A stretch of 64,000 nt of DNA from NCBI GenBank assembly GCA_902793195.1, contig CADBCS010000019.1, forward strand, positions 43,176 through 107,175, in the 5' to 3' direction. Position 1 is the first letter of the stretch. Each line of letters starts with the position of its first letter. Below, one piece after another: positions 26,060 through 35,055 of this stretch. The stretch is from an uncultured Coriobacteriaceae bacterium (GTDB taxonomy: Bacteria; Actinomycetota; Coriobacteriia; Coriobacteriales; Atopobiaceae). Both the position numbers and the translations under genes were made by a program. The notes beneath the pieces were generated by a model that was given only the letters and a program-made list of their open reading frames with translations, was not told where the DNA came from and did no database searches.

Positions 26060-28321
26060 ATGGACGACGCGCTAGACAATACGATCAGGACACTTCGCTG
26101 CCCCTCCTGCGAGACGCGCTTCGTTGCGGGGCAAGGGCATCGGCAGATGGCGTGCCCCTATTGCGGACACGACCTCGTGGACGGTGGTGCGGCGGACGCG
26201 GGCGTGCTTCCCGAGGCGACGCTGCCCTTCCGGGTGACTCGCGAGCAGGCGCTCGAGTCTCTGCGCGACCACTGCGCGAAGAAGCGTTACGCAAGGAGGG
26301 GCTTCCAGCCCACGGTCGTACGGGCCTCCGCGGCCTACGTACCCTTCCTGCTCTGCGACGTCGAGGTCGAGGGGGAGGCCGAGACGATCGTCACGTGCAG
26401 GTATGTGCATCGGATTTTTGGTATGAGGGATTATCCCAGACTCATAACGCGTTGCTTTCGCGCCCATGCCAACGGAAGCGGCACGATCGAGGGCATGCAC
26501 GTGTGCCTTTCGCGTCATGCGTCCGATCCCCGCATGCGCAGCGTCGGCCCCTTCGACGCATCCGACCTCGAGCGTGGCCGCGCATGCGTCACTGACGGGG
26601 TGCCCGTGGAGGTGGGCGAACGGAATGCGTTGAACGCGCAGGACGGGGTGCTCGAGCTCGCCCACACCTTCCTGCTACTTGAGGAGGAGCGGAGCCTGCG
26701 CGAAAGCGTCCCGAGCGACAGGGTGCTGCAACAGTGGGAAGGGCGATGGGGCGATCGGTTCTGCGAGCGCGAGTGGATCGTCGGCGAGCACAACGTCACG
26801 CTCGGCACCGTGCACGACCAGGGGTCGCGCGTGCGCGTCGCGCGGAGCCGTACGGTCGCCGCGCCCGTGTGGCTGCTCAGCTGCAGCTGGAGGGGGGACG
26901 ACTACCACTACGTCGTCAACGGGCAGAGCGGCGCGTGCGCAGGCGACTTGCCCACGAACGAGGCGGCCATACGGTGGGGAAAGGCCACAACGCATCCCAT
27001 ACCTGTGGCTCTGCGGAGATTCGCCATTCTTTGGGCATGCGTTATCGGGATCGAGGTGGTGGGGGTTCTGAGCGGCGATGGCCCGTCCTTTGTCACCATG
27101 TCTGTAATACTTGCTCTGATACTACTTCTTATCTTTGGCCCTTTTGGGGATGTCGTCTCTCGCGAAAAGCACACGGCGTACATGAGAGATGCGGTTGCGC
27201 ATGCCAAGGACCTCCACGCACGTCGACTGCGGGAGGTGATGTGCGCTGACGAGGACCCCGGCGTGGGCGAAATGACGGACACGGACGTCTCGCAGCTAGT
27301 GGACGTGGAGGCCACGGCAACCGAGCTGGACGGGACTCGGGGAGAGACCATGGAGGAGGCCCGGAAGCGGCGGGTGCGGGCGGCCCGGGCCGTGGCGTCG
27401 TATGCCGGCCCATGGTGGCAGCTTCCGGCCCATGTGGCGCGGATGGAGGAGTCGGCGCGTGGGGACGAGGTGCCGCCCATCGAAGACATGCACGTGGAGG
27501 CCCGTCGGTGTGAGGGGATGCCGGAGCGGGCATACGACGCGTGCGTGCAGTGGGACCTTGGGGAAGCCGCCGACGGGGACTCGCGGGTCTCCCTTGGCAG
27601 GGCGTACAGCGAGGCCGGCGTCCATTCCCATCCCGTTAGCGAAACCTATATCTCAGTGCGTTGCGACGTGACGGATACCGACGGGCCGGTGGAGCTTGCC
27701 CTCACCAGCCGAGGCGTCATGCAAGTTTGGGGAGGGGCCGCGGTGGATGCCGGCCGAATCGTGTCCTGGGAGGAGCTCGCGTGGTCGAAGGCGCACCGCA
27801 TGGCCGGGCCACCTTCCCTCGTCGGGCTCCTCGGGGATGTCGCACGGGATCTTTGCCCCTGGGAGTCCGTCGTCTCCTCGCAGCCCATGCTCGCGGCGCA
27901 GATCGTCATGGCGGACCATGCGTGTGAGGCCTGCTCGTCGCACCCGCTGCGAGCCACGCGCGAGGACGCCGCCCGCGTGCGCGAGAACCTCGTCTTTGAC
28001 GAGCGGGCATGCGGCCGCGTGCTCCTTGCGTACGAAAGCGGCGAGGGGGATGCCTGGAGAGGGTTCGCGCTCACGGAGACGGGCTTCGTGTGCAGCGACG
28101 TCAGGCGGCCCCATCGACGCGTTGCGGTGGGATGGAGCGAGCTGCCCATCCTCGGAGAACCGCTGCGCCTTGGGAGTCAGATCCGCGCCGGCGGGGTGAA
28201 CCTTGCCGTCTGCGAGGCGGACGGCGCTACCGTGCACGCGCTCGTTGACACGTGCCGGTCGCTCTATGCCCGGGCCTGCGAGGTGTACGGGGATGGCGCG
28301 CGGGAGGCGTTGCTCGCCTAG
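26060..28321 (+). CDS. Large zinc-ribbon membrane protein of unknown function
   Basis: The 753-residue protein starts with a zinc ribbon (CPSC at about 14-17, CPYC at about 32-35). A beta-rich domain of about 280 residues then contains many Trp and Cys residues. One or two membrane segments follow at about 318-358 (FAILWACVIGIEVVGVLSG, FVTMSVILALILLLIFGPFG). A long charged helix and two further domains end it, the last with LTETGFVCSDVRRPHRRVAVGWSELPIL, like a PH-type sheet. GGAGG lies before ATG 26060 with wide spacing. It lies alone between repeat clusters. It may be a membrane-bound regulator, but no family is recognised. Confidence 0.75.
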   Translation: MDDALDNTIRTLRCPSCETRFVAGQGHRQMACPYCGHDLVDGGAADAGVLPEATLPFRVTREQALESLRDHCAKKRYARRGFQPTVVRASAAYVPFLLCDVEVEGEAETIVTCRYVHRIFGMRDYPRLITRCFRAHANGSGTIEGMHVCLSRHASDPRMRSVGPFDASDLERGRACVTDGVPVEVGERNALNAQDGVLELAHTFLLLEEERSLRESVPSDRVLQQWEGRWGDRFCEREWIVGEHNVTLGTVHDQGSRVRVARSRTVAAPVWLLSCSWRGDDYHYVVNGQSGACAGDLPTNEAAIRWGKATTHPIPVALRRFAILWACVIGIEVVGVLSGDGPSFVTMSVILALILLLIFGPFGDVVSREKHTAYMRDAVAHAKDLHARRLREVMCADEDPGVGEMTDTDVSQLVDVEATATELDGTRGETMEEARKRRVRAARAVASYAGPWWQLPAHVARMEESARGDEVPPIEDMHVEARRCEGMPERAYDACVQWDLGEAADGDSRVSLGRAYSEAGVHSHPVSETYISVRCDVTDTDGPVELALTSRGVMQVWGGAAVDAGRIVSWEELAWSKAHRMAGPPSLVGLLGDVARDLCPWESVVSSQPMLAAQIVMADHACEACSSHPLRATREDAARVRENLVFDERACGRVLLAYESGEGDAWRGFALTETGFVCSDVRRPHRRVAVGWSELPILGEPLRLGSQIRAGGVNLAVCEADGATVHALVDTCRSLYARACEVYGDGAREALLA

Positions 28322-28332
28322 CGGACCAGGGG

Positions 28333-28478
28333 TGGAACAGGGGACGGGTTTTTCGTTCCACAACCTGGAACAGGGGACGGGTTTTTCGTTCCACCACCAA
28401 ACCGACTGGAACAAAAAACCCGTCCCCTGTTCCATTCACCACCAAACCGACTGGAACAAAAAACCGTCCCCTGTTCCA
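28333..28478. repeat. Four copies of palindrome family A
   Basis: Copies are 28333-28360, 28366-28393 (direct), 28407-28434 and 28452-28478 (inverted). The last two are preceded by the same CCACCAAACCGAC, so they arose by a short tandem duplication. The cluster begins 11 bases past the stop of the zinc-ribbon gene. Confidence 0.9.
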
Positions 28479-28587
28479 CACGTCAAATCGACTCGGCTTA
28501 AGGTGCATGGGCAAAGGCGCAAACCTATACGAAACGAACAACGCAAACTAACTTGGTAGAGGTGAGAAGAACGCGTGCAAATATTCA

Positions 28588-28697
28588 CCAAGAGTTCGTT
28601 GCGCAAAAGACGTCCTTTCTCGCATCCGAGATGAGCGTAGACCTAGCCATACGCTTTAATCAAAAAATGGGGAGGGGCTTCTTCGGCAGCGAGGGCT
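28588..28697 (+). pseudogene. Fragment of an AIM24/TIGR00266 gene
   Basis: It encodes QEFVAQKTSFLASEMSVDL and FNQKMGRGFFGSEG, matching the middle of the intact gene at 19260-19934. There is no start and no remainder. On the 3' side it joins an AbiEi-like piece at 28699. Confidence 0.8.
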
Positions 28698-28698
28698 C

Positions 28699-28860
28699 GT
28701 CACATCCGCGCAGGCGCTGTCTGCGGGGATGGGAAGAATGGAGCTCTCGTGTCTCGCCGCGAACGGGCACTTCGAGCGCGTGGGTCGCGCTGTGTATTGG
28801 ACATCGGGTGCTCCTTCGATGCGCGAGGAGACGGTATGGCCACCCAGCTCTCGCTCGAAC
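28699..28860 (+). pseudogene. N-terminal fragment of an AbiEi-like antitoxin
   Basis: It encodes VTSAQALSAGMGRMELSCLA, NGHFERVGRAVYWTSG and REETVW. This is the winged-helix start of AbiEi-type regulators (usually VTxAQAxxxGxxxxxLxxLxxxGxLxRVxRGVY). After TVW the match seems to move to another frame (MATQLSLEPAALAQLSPEED at 28835 onward). No AbiEii nucleotidyltransferase partner follows. Confidence 0.55.
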
Positions 28861-28984
28861 CCGCAGCGCTTGCGCAGTTGTCCCCGGAGGAGGACGCGTC
28901 ATTCCTTGTGAGCCTTGCGCCTACCGCAGTGGGAAGCAACCTTGCCGAGGGCCCCGACGAACATGTCGTGAGTGGCCCGTATCC

Positions 28985-30292
28985 TTACAGGCACATTGCC
29001 ATGTAGTGGGGAACGGTAACCACGCCGTCATCGCTTACGCCCACGTTGGCATCGGCGACCTTGTACGCAAGGCCAATCTCCCGGCCGGATCGCATGAGGG
29101 CCTTGAGCGAGTTTGCCGCCGCCCTGCCGGCCTTCACCTCCACGGGCACCACGCTCCCCCCTGCCTGGATGAGGAAGTCCACTTCGCGCTTGGTCGACTC
29201 GTTGCGGTAGAAGTGCAGCGCGTGGCCCGACTTGAGCAGGGCGTCGGCAACGAAGCTCTCGTAAAGGCCGCCCTTGGTATTGCCCACAAGGGTCCCCTCA
29301 GCTATGGCCTGCTTGAGCGAGAAGTCGCGCATGGCGAGCAGCAGCGATACGTCGGTGCAGTAGAGCCGGAAGTTGCCCTCAATCTCGTAATCTGCAAGGT
29401 CGTATGTGGCCGAAGTGACGTTTATGCTCGTCGCCGCCATGTCGGCACGCGTGAGCCAGTCTATGCTGGAGTAGAACTTCGCGGCCTTGCCGCCCCTCTC
29501 CACAACCTTGTACTGGAACTTGTGATTCTCCTTGCCCAGCAGTTGGCCGGCAATGGAGAGAAAGCACCTTTCGGCCTTTATCTTCTCCGTCGCCGTCGCG
29601 TAATGGGCAATGTCGTACAAATAGCCCTGAAGAATCGCACGCTGTACCCTGTCGGCATCGCGGAAGTCCTTGGTGTCCTCGTACGTCTGGACGACCTCGG
29701 GCATGCCCCCCAGAGCGCAAAAGAGCCGATAGTGTGCCATGAGCTGCTCATGAATTGCCGTCGGCACCGGCTCGCGCGCTTCGAACTGCTGACGGACCAT
29801 GCTTGTGAGGTCCCGCCCGAGGCCCTGCGCCCAGAGAAACTCCTCGAAGTCGAGGCCGTGGAGCGTAAGGTAGTCAACGTAACCCACGGGATACGAGCTC
29901 GGCCGGTTGTAGTCAATGCCGAGCATGGAGCCCGACGCCACAACGTCATAGCGGCCGTCAGCCGTCCAGAACTTGAGCGACGTCATAGCCTCTGAACACT
30001 CCTGAATCTCGTCCAAGAACAAGAGCGTTCTGCCTGGAGCAACCTCGTACTCGGGATAGCGAAACCTAAAGGCCTGCACCATGCCATCCACCGAGAGATC
30101 GCCCCTAAAAATAGATGCGGCGCTGGGCGTCTCCTTAAAGTTGACGATTATCGTCTCGGGATAGCATTCCCTACCAAAGCGCTCCACCGCGTATGTCTTC
30201 CCCACCTGACGCGCGCCACTAACGACGAGGCTCTTCCTGTTGGAGCGATTCTTCCATTCTTGCAGCTGCTCTTGGATTTTTCGCTCAAGCAT
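28985..30292 (-). CDS. AAA-type ATP-binding protein with C-terminal DUF4143 domain
   Basis: The 435-residue protein has Walker A SGARQVGKTYAVERFG, Walker B GRTLLFLDEIQEC and the sensor YDVVASGSMLG. The C-terminal DUF4143 domain has GLYESFVADALLKSGHALHFYRN and the nuclease-like REVDFLIQAGGSVVPVEVKAG. ATG 30292 is chosen because AAAGGA is spaced for it and a -10 box at 30325 would put the upstream ATG 30316 almost at the transcript start. The role is unknown; such genes are common in accessory islands. It is complete and similar to the protein at 32891. Confidence 0.87.
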   Translation of the reverse strand: MLERKIQEQLQEWKNRSNRKSLVVSGARQVGKTYAVERFGRECYPETIIVNFKETPSAASIFRGDLSVDGMVQAFRFRYPEYEVAPGRTLLFLDEIQECSEAMTSLKFWTADGRYDVVASGSMLGIDYNRPSSYPVGYVDYLTLHGLDFEEFLWAQGLGRDLTSMVRQQFEAREPVPTAIHEQLMAHYRLFCALGGMPEVVQTYEDTKDFRDADRVQRAILQGYLYDIAHYATATEKIKAERCFLSIAGQLLGKENHKFQYKVVERGGKAAKFYSSIDWLTRADMAATSINVTSATYDLADYEIEGNFRLYCTDVSLLLAMRDFSLKQAIAEGTLVGNTKGGLYESFVADALLKSGHALHFYRNESTKREVDFLIQAGGSVVPVEVKAGRAAANSLKALMRSGREIGLAYKVADANVGVSDDGVVTVPHYMAMCL

Positions 30293-30324
30293 GGACATCC
30301 TTTCGATTTTCTCCATTTTTGGTG

Positions 30325-30330
30325 ATTATA
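30325..30330 (-). promoter_or_regulatory. -10 box of the DUF4143 ATPase gene
   Basis: The minus strand reads GCTATAATCACC. The surrounding sequence is AT-rich. No clear -35 is seen. Confidence 0.4.
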
Positions 30331-30563
30331 GCATTCGAATATCTCCAATTATAAAGATAATTCATTTCGAAAATCGCCGTGTGTCAGGAGACGGAGATAA
30401 TGCTACGTAGTTAAGAGTACAGGTAATGCAGTAAAAGACGTATGATGGATACACATGAGTTTGACATGGGAGCCATTCGAATAATGGACAGGCACACCGA
30501 GAGCAGAATCAGGACATGGGCGGAACGGCCAGCCAACAGGCCGCTTCTCGGACGGGAGAACGT

Positions 30564-32699
30564 ATGAAACCCAAGAAAACGTTGCCGGCTCTCGCGCTGG
30601 CCCTTTTCCTATCACTCGTACTCACTGCTTGCGGCACTGCGCCGGAATCGGAGCTCACGCCAGCCGTCTCGAACAGCGCCGCGACCAGCACCGAAGCCGG
30701 TACCTCCGCCAAGGATTCGCAAACCCATAAGCTCGAGGGCAAGCCTTGGGTTACGTCCATCCTCCAGAACAACCTGCCTCCTGAGCGGCCTGACCTCAAG
30801 GACGACATGTATACCTCCTACAACTACGACTATCTCTCCGCCCACCAGACGGAAGGAGGCAACCCCACCACCGACCACTCCGACGACCTCAGGAACGCGG
30901 TCACCGCCGTAATTAGGGACGGCTCTAAGACGAATCACGACCTCGAGCAGCTTCGTATCTTCTACAACCAGGCAGCCGACAGGCAGGCGATCAAAGAGGC
31001 GGGACTTACGGAGATCCAGCCCTACCTCGACCGTATTGACGCCGTGAAGTCGATCGAGCAAATGAACGCGTTGCTCGTCTCTGACGACTTCCCATTCCGC
31101 CCGTTCATCGCCACGGGCTGCACGACCTACGACATGCGCAAGACGAACATCGTAGGGGTAACCTCAGACCTCCTTTTCTGCGATGTGCACCTTGAGGGAG
31201 GGACCTACTACCAGGAAACCGACGACGAGATAGGGCAACAGGCAGCTCAAGCACAATTGTCAGAAGCCTCATCCTACGTTATCGGCGACCTCATGGCAGC
31301 AGGCATGGACGAAGGCGCTGCGACGAAAGCCGCCGCGAACCTGATTGAGTTTGAGCGTCAGTATGGCAAGCAACTCCCTGGAAGCAAGACCTACCTGCAG
31401 CAGGACTTTGGAAAGATGGCAGAGGACCAACGCGAGAGCATATTTGAACCTGACGAGTTCTTTGGACTATTCTCCAACTATCCCATGAAGGAGATGCTCA
31501 AAAAGCTCGGGATGGACCACTCCGAGAAGTACGGCGCGACTCCCAAATGGGCAAAGGCGTTCGATGACCTGTGGGTCGCAGAGAACTTGGACACGATCAA
31601 GCTCATGGCCAAGGCCCGCATACTCAAGGAGACGCGCCCGTATCGCGACAAGTCGATGCTTGTAGAACGTGGCCTTTATGCCAACGACGATGCCGACCAG
31701 AGTGCATGGCTAGCCTGCGACAACCGCAACTCCCTTACGCAGATTGTCTCCCAGACCTACGTAGAGGACTGTCTTGGCACAAAGGCGAAGGAGCGTTTGA
31801 CCGAGCTCTCGAAGCGCATCATCAACACCTACAAGGGGCTCGTCGACGACACTGCCTGGCTCGGCGAGGAGTCGCAGCGCCGCGTCATCGAAAAGCTCGA
31901 TCACATGACGCTCAACGTATTGGAACCCGCTGACGGCTACCGTGACTACAGCGACTTGGAGCTCACGCCCACCAACAAGGGCGGCACGCTGTTTTCCAAC
32001 TACCTCAAGATCAAGAAACACCAAGACGACCACGAGGCAGCGCTGGTAGGCAAGCCGGCAATCGCATCAGGTCTTTGGTTCAGCGCCGAGCCCACCCTCA
32101 GCAATGCGTTCTACGAGTCGACAAGCAATTCGATAAACATCATGCCCGGCTACATCACGAGCGGCTCGTACGCAGACGATATGAGCGACGAGGAATTGCT
32201 CGCTGACCTTGGATACACCATAAGCCACGAGATTAGTCACGGCTTTGACTACACGGGCGCCCAACTCGATGCCTATGGACTGCCAAACCCCGTCTTTACG
32301 AACGAGGATGTGGACAAGTTCACGCAAAAGACCTCAGCGCTCGCCGCGTACTACAGCAACATCGAGCTTAGGCCCGGCGTAAAGGTCGACGGGCAAAACG
32401 TCGTAGGCGAAGCCAGTGCAGACCTCGCGGGTATGCAGGTCATCCTCCAGATTGCCGCCGAGGACAAAGGCTTCGACTACAACAAGTTCTTTAGCTCTGT
32501 GGCCAAAGAGTATGCTCAGGTAATTACCAAAGAGGATTTTGCCTATTACGCCGCAGACATCCACCCGATGGGCAACCTCCGCGCGAACGTCAACGTGCAG
32601 ATGTTCGATACGATCTACGACAAGTTCGACATCACCGAGGGCGACGGAATGTACCTCGCGCCAAAGAAGCGCATCGTGATGTGGGGGCCGAACGCATAG
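30564..32699 (+). CDS. M13 family metallopeptidase lipoprotein (PepO/neprilysin type)
   Basis: The 711-residue protein starts MKPKKTLPALALALFLSLVLTAC, a lipoprotein signal with Cys at the lipobox. The zinc site is HEISH (His555, Glu556, His559) in LGYTISHEISHGFDYTGAQLD. The third ligand is Glu616 in GEASADLAG, with Asp620 as the partner residue, so all M13 active residues are present. The length is slightly above the usual 630-700 because of a Ser/Thr-rich linker after the Cys. It should cleave short peptides at the outer face of the membrane. GGGAGA precedes ATG 30564. It is not obviously part of an operon. Confidence 0.93.
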   Translation: MKPKKTLPALALALFLSLVLTACGTAPESELTPAVSNSAATSTEAGTSAKDSQTHKLEGKPWVTSILQNNLPPERPDLKDDMYTSYNYDYLSAHQTEGGNPTTDHSDDLRNAVTAVIRDGSKTNHDLEQLRIFYNQAADRQAIKEAGLTEIQPYLDRIDAVKSIEQMNALLVSDDFPFRPFIATGCTTYDMRKTNIVGVTSDLLFCDVHLEGGTYYQETDDEIGQQAAQAQLSEASSYVIGDLMAAGMDEGAATKAAANLIEFERQYGKQLPGSKTYLQQDFGKMAEDQRESIFEPDEFFGLFSNYPMKEMLKKLGMDHSEKYGATPKWAKAFDDLWVAENLDTIKLMAKARILKETRPYRDKSMLVERGLYANDDADQSAWLACDNRNSLTQIVSQTYVEDCLGTKAKERLTELSKRIINTYKGLVDDTAWLGEESQRRVIEKLDHMTLNVLEPADGYRDYSDLELTPTNKGGTLFSNYLKIKKHQDDHEAALVGKPAIASGLWFSAEPTLSNAFYESTSNSINIMPGYITSGSYADDMSDEELLADLGYTISHEISHGFDYTGAQLDAYGLPNPVFTNEDVDKFTQKTSALAAYYSNIELRPGVKVDGQNVVGEASADLAGMQVILQIAAEDKGFDYNKFFSSVAKEYAQVITKEDFAYYAADIHPMGNLRANVNVQMFDTIYDKFDITEGDGMYLAPKKRIVMWGPNA

Positions 32700-32779
32700 G
32701 CGCTAGCTCACGATATGTGTCACGCAATGGCGTGCCTGGAGCGGCATTTCAGCCCGTGTCTTGGTTGGAAAGATTTTAA

Positions 32780-32854
32780 TGGTAGAGCATACCGCGCAAG
32801 AGTCGAACTCGGGGCATTCAGGAACCGTTGCGTGATTAGGTGCGGGCCCTGAGA
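32780..32854. repeat. 75-bp dispersed repeat, copy 2
   Basis: It begins TGGTAGAGCATACCGCGCAA and continues as at 18258-18332 with a few changes. It lies just past the 3' end of the DUF4143 gene at 32891. Confidence 0.75.
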
Positions 32855-32890
32855 CGGAAGCGTCTGCCCGCCAGAGAATTTCGGCCATGC

Positions 32891-34279
32891 CTACAGCAGG
32901 TCCTCGAAGCTGACCGCCTCCAAGGTGGTGTCAGCCAGCGCCTGCTCTCCTCTCTCGGCGGCGAGGCACATCGTCATGTACAGCGGCAGGTAGTGCACCG
33001 GCTTGCCCATCCGCTCGCCCCGCGACACGTTGTGCTCCGAGAGGACGTATGCCCGCCCGATGCTGTACTCCATGGTCCCAAGGAGGTTGTTGAGCGCGGT
33101 GTGCAGCTTGTAGTCCTTGCCCGACTTGACCTCTATGGGGAGCACGGATCCGTCTGCGATCTCAACGAGGAAGTCCACCTCGCCCTTCCTGCTGTGATGG
33201 TAGTACCTAAGGGGAAAGCCCGCCGCGAGGAGCTCCTGCGCCACGACGTTCTCGTACACCGCGCCGAAGTTCGCGTCGCCCGCCCCCTGGGACACCCGCA
33301 TCGCGGCGCCCACCGGGTACTGGCAGAGAAGGACGCCGCAGTCCAACGAGTAGAGCTTGAACTTCTCGGCCACCTTTGTGCGCTCCAAGGGATAGCGTGG
33401 CTCCCTCACGAGGTGAGCGGGCAGAGCGACCCCCGCCTTGGTAAGCCAGGCGAAGTCGTCGTCCAGGCGCTCATACGTCGCACCGCGCCGTACCGAGCGC
33501 ATCATAAAGCGCTTGTTTTCCTTTGCGAGCTGCGAGGGGACGTTGTCGAAGATCCTCTGTATGACAGGCCGACGGGCCGAGGCCGCGTACTTGGATATGT
33601 CGTATCGATACTGCTCGACCACCGCCCGATCAACCTCACGGGCAGCACCGAGAGCGCGGCGGTTGTCCAAAAACGACTGCACCGCTTGCGGCATTCCGCC
33701 CACCGCGATGTATTGGCGAAAGACCTTGGTCATGCGCTCGTGGAGGGCGTCTGGCACCGGCGCCTTTTTCTCGTATGCCTCACGGATCTGGTCCAGAATC
33801 GCGTCGGGCACCCCCACGGCCCAGCAGAACTCCTGGAAGTCCAAGGGAAACATGCGCTCGACCTGCGCATATCCTACGGGAAAGGAAGTGATGCCCTCAA
33901 GTACCGTGCCGAGCAGCGAGCCCGAAATCACGAGGTCATACCGACCGTCTTCCACCAGGAACTTTGAGAGTGTCACCACGTCCGCCCCGACATGCTGGAC
34001 CTCGTCCAAAAAGATGAGCGAGCCTTCGGGAATCGAGCGCCCCTCTATGAGGGACAGCCTCGACAGCAGCTCCTCCGCGCCATCCGACTCGGCAAGAAAA
34101 GCCGCGTCCTCCTCACGATCCAGAAAGTTGACCTCCACGAACGACGCATAGGATGCACGAGCAAAGCGGCGCACCACATGCGTCTTGCCCGTTTGGCGCG
34201 CGCCTAGAAGCACGAAGGCCTTGCGCGCACTCGCATCCTTCCACGACTGGAGCTTGAACAGCATCTTGCGCTCGAGCAT
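32891..34279 (-). CDS. AAA-type ATP-binding protein with C-terminal DUF4143 domain
   Basis: The 462-residue protein has MLERKMLFKLQSW, Walker A LGARQTGKTHVVRRFA, Walker B GSLIFLDEVQHV and YDLVISGSLLG, then DUF4143 with FGAVYENVVAQELLAAGFPLRYYHH and GEVDFLVEIADGSVLPIEVKSG. It resembles the protein at 28985 throughout but has a longer C-terminus. GGAGACACC precedes ATG 34279, and TATAAT lies upstream in an AT-rich patch with repeated TTTCTAA. It is complete. Function is not established. Confidence 0.87.
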   Translation of the reverse strand: MLERKMLFKLQSWKDASARKAFVLLGARQTGKTHVVRRFARASYASFVEVNFLDREEDAAFLAESDGAEELLSRLSLIEGRSIPEGSLIFLDEVQHVGADVVTLSKFLVEDGRYDLVISGSLLGTVLEGITSFPVGYAQVERMFPLDFQEFCWAVGVPDAILDQIREAYEKKAPVPDALHERMTKVFRQYIAVGGMPQAVQSFLDNRRALGAAREVDRAVVEQYRYDISKYAASARRPVIQRIFDNVPSQLAKENKRFMMRSVRRGATYERLDDDFAWLTKAGVALPAHLVREPRYPLERTKVAEKFKLYSLDCGVLLCQYPVGAAMRVSQGAGDANFGAVYENVVAQELLAAGFPLRYYHHSRKGEVDFLVEIADGSVLPIEVKSGKDYKLHTALNNLLGTMEYSIGRAYVLSEHNVSRGERMGKPVHYLPLYMTMCLAAERGEQALADTTLEAVSFEDLL

Positions 34280-34399
34280 GGTGTCTCCATCTACGTAACA
34301 TTGAGTGGGATGTTTCTAAATCAGAATTATATCAGCTCAAATTGTTTCTAATACGGAAAGAATGAGACGTGTTTTGTAGCTAAATCAGAAATCCGTTCG

Positions 34400-34583
34400 T
34401 AGACGCAGCGCACGACGCCCGTAGCCTCGGCCCGCGACGCTCGATAAGAAGGTCGATTTGTGCGCCCGCAATACCGAGGTCCTCGTCTCCACTCGTGTAC
34501 CATATCGACTCCTCAGACAGTACGCCAGATATGCCGAGTTTTCTCTTTATTTGCGGAACGTGGTCTTTGCAGATGTGCTGCGC
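34400..34583 (-). pseudogene. C-terminal fragment of a DUF234-type ATPase
   Basis: It encodes CKDHVPQIKRKLGISGVLSEES and GAQIDLLIERRGPRL, matching HIKQLKDALGIGGVLTREYP and GAQVDLVIERAD of the intact gene at 4629-6059. No ATPase half is present. Confidence 0.65.
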
Positions 34584-34671
34584 CCGCACGCCCACGCATT
34601 GCGCAGAAGGCTCAAAGAATAGCGCAGGATTTACAACGAGGGGTACATCTCGCGCTATTCAGCAAAACTGA

Positions 34672-34691
34672 TGGCAGGGGCGGCGGGACTC
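34672..34691. repeat. Partial duplicate of the tRNA-Leu 3' end
   Basis: TGGCAGGGGCGGCGGGACTC matches the tRNA-Leu 3' part at 34841-34860 at 19 of 20 positions. A perfect GCCCTGCC-TTC-GGCAGGGC hairpin follows. It could be an attachment-site remnant of an element that inserted at the tRNA. The rest of 34600-34840 shows no gene. Confidence 0.5.
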
Positions 34692-34840
34692 CCGCCCTGC
34701 CTTCGGCAGGGCTCCCGGGCCTCGTCGCGTGCGCTCCTCGGCCCGCGACGCTCCGCGTCGCGACCTCACGGTTCGAGTCACGCCGGGACGTTGCGAGGGC
34801 GTCCCCGGACCCGCGGGACGCCCTTGCCGGAAAGACTGTT

Positions 34841-34925
34841 TGGTAGGGGCGGCGGGACTCGAACCCGCAAGCCTTGCGGCGGAGGATTTTAAGTCCCCTG
34901 CGTCTGCCAATTTCGCCACGCCCCC
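34841..34925 (-). tRNA. tRNA-Leu (anticodon UAA)
   Basis: The minus strand starts GGGGGCG and ends CGCCCCT-A-CCA, giving a seven-pair acceptor stem with one G-U. The anticodon arm is GGGGA-CTTAAAA-TCCTC with anticodon TAA. There is a long variable arm (CCGCCGCAAGGCTTG), as in class II tRNAs, and the T arm has GGTTCGAGTCC. CCA is encoded. Mobile DNA often inserts at such genes, and the accessory region ends here. Confidence 0.95.
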
Positions 34926-34993
34926 AAGGAAGTGTCACTTAGTGTAGCGCATTGAGGACTTGGGTGGCGGGGACATCTGCCCCTAGAACGGGG

Positions 34994-35055
34994 TGGAACG
35001 GGGGACGGGTTTTTCGTTCCACCACACTGGAACGGGGGACGGGTTTTTCGTTCCA
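34994..35055. repeat. Direct pair of palindrome family A
   Basis: Copies are 34994-35021 and 35028-35055 in the same orientation. These are the last copies; none are seen to the right. Confidence 0.9.
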
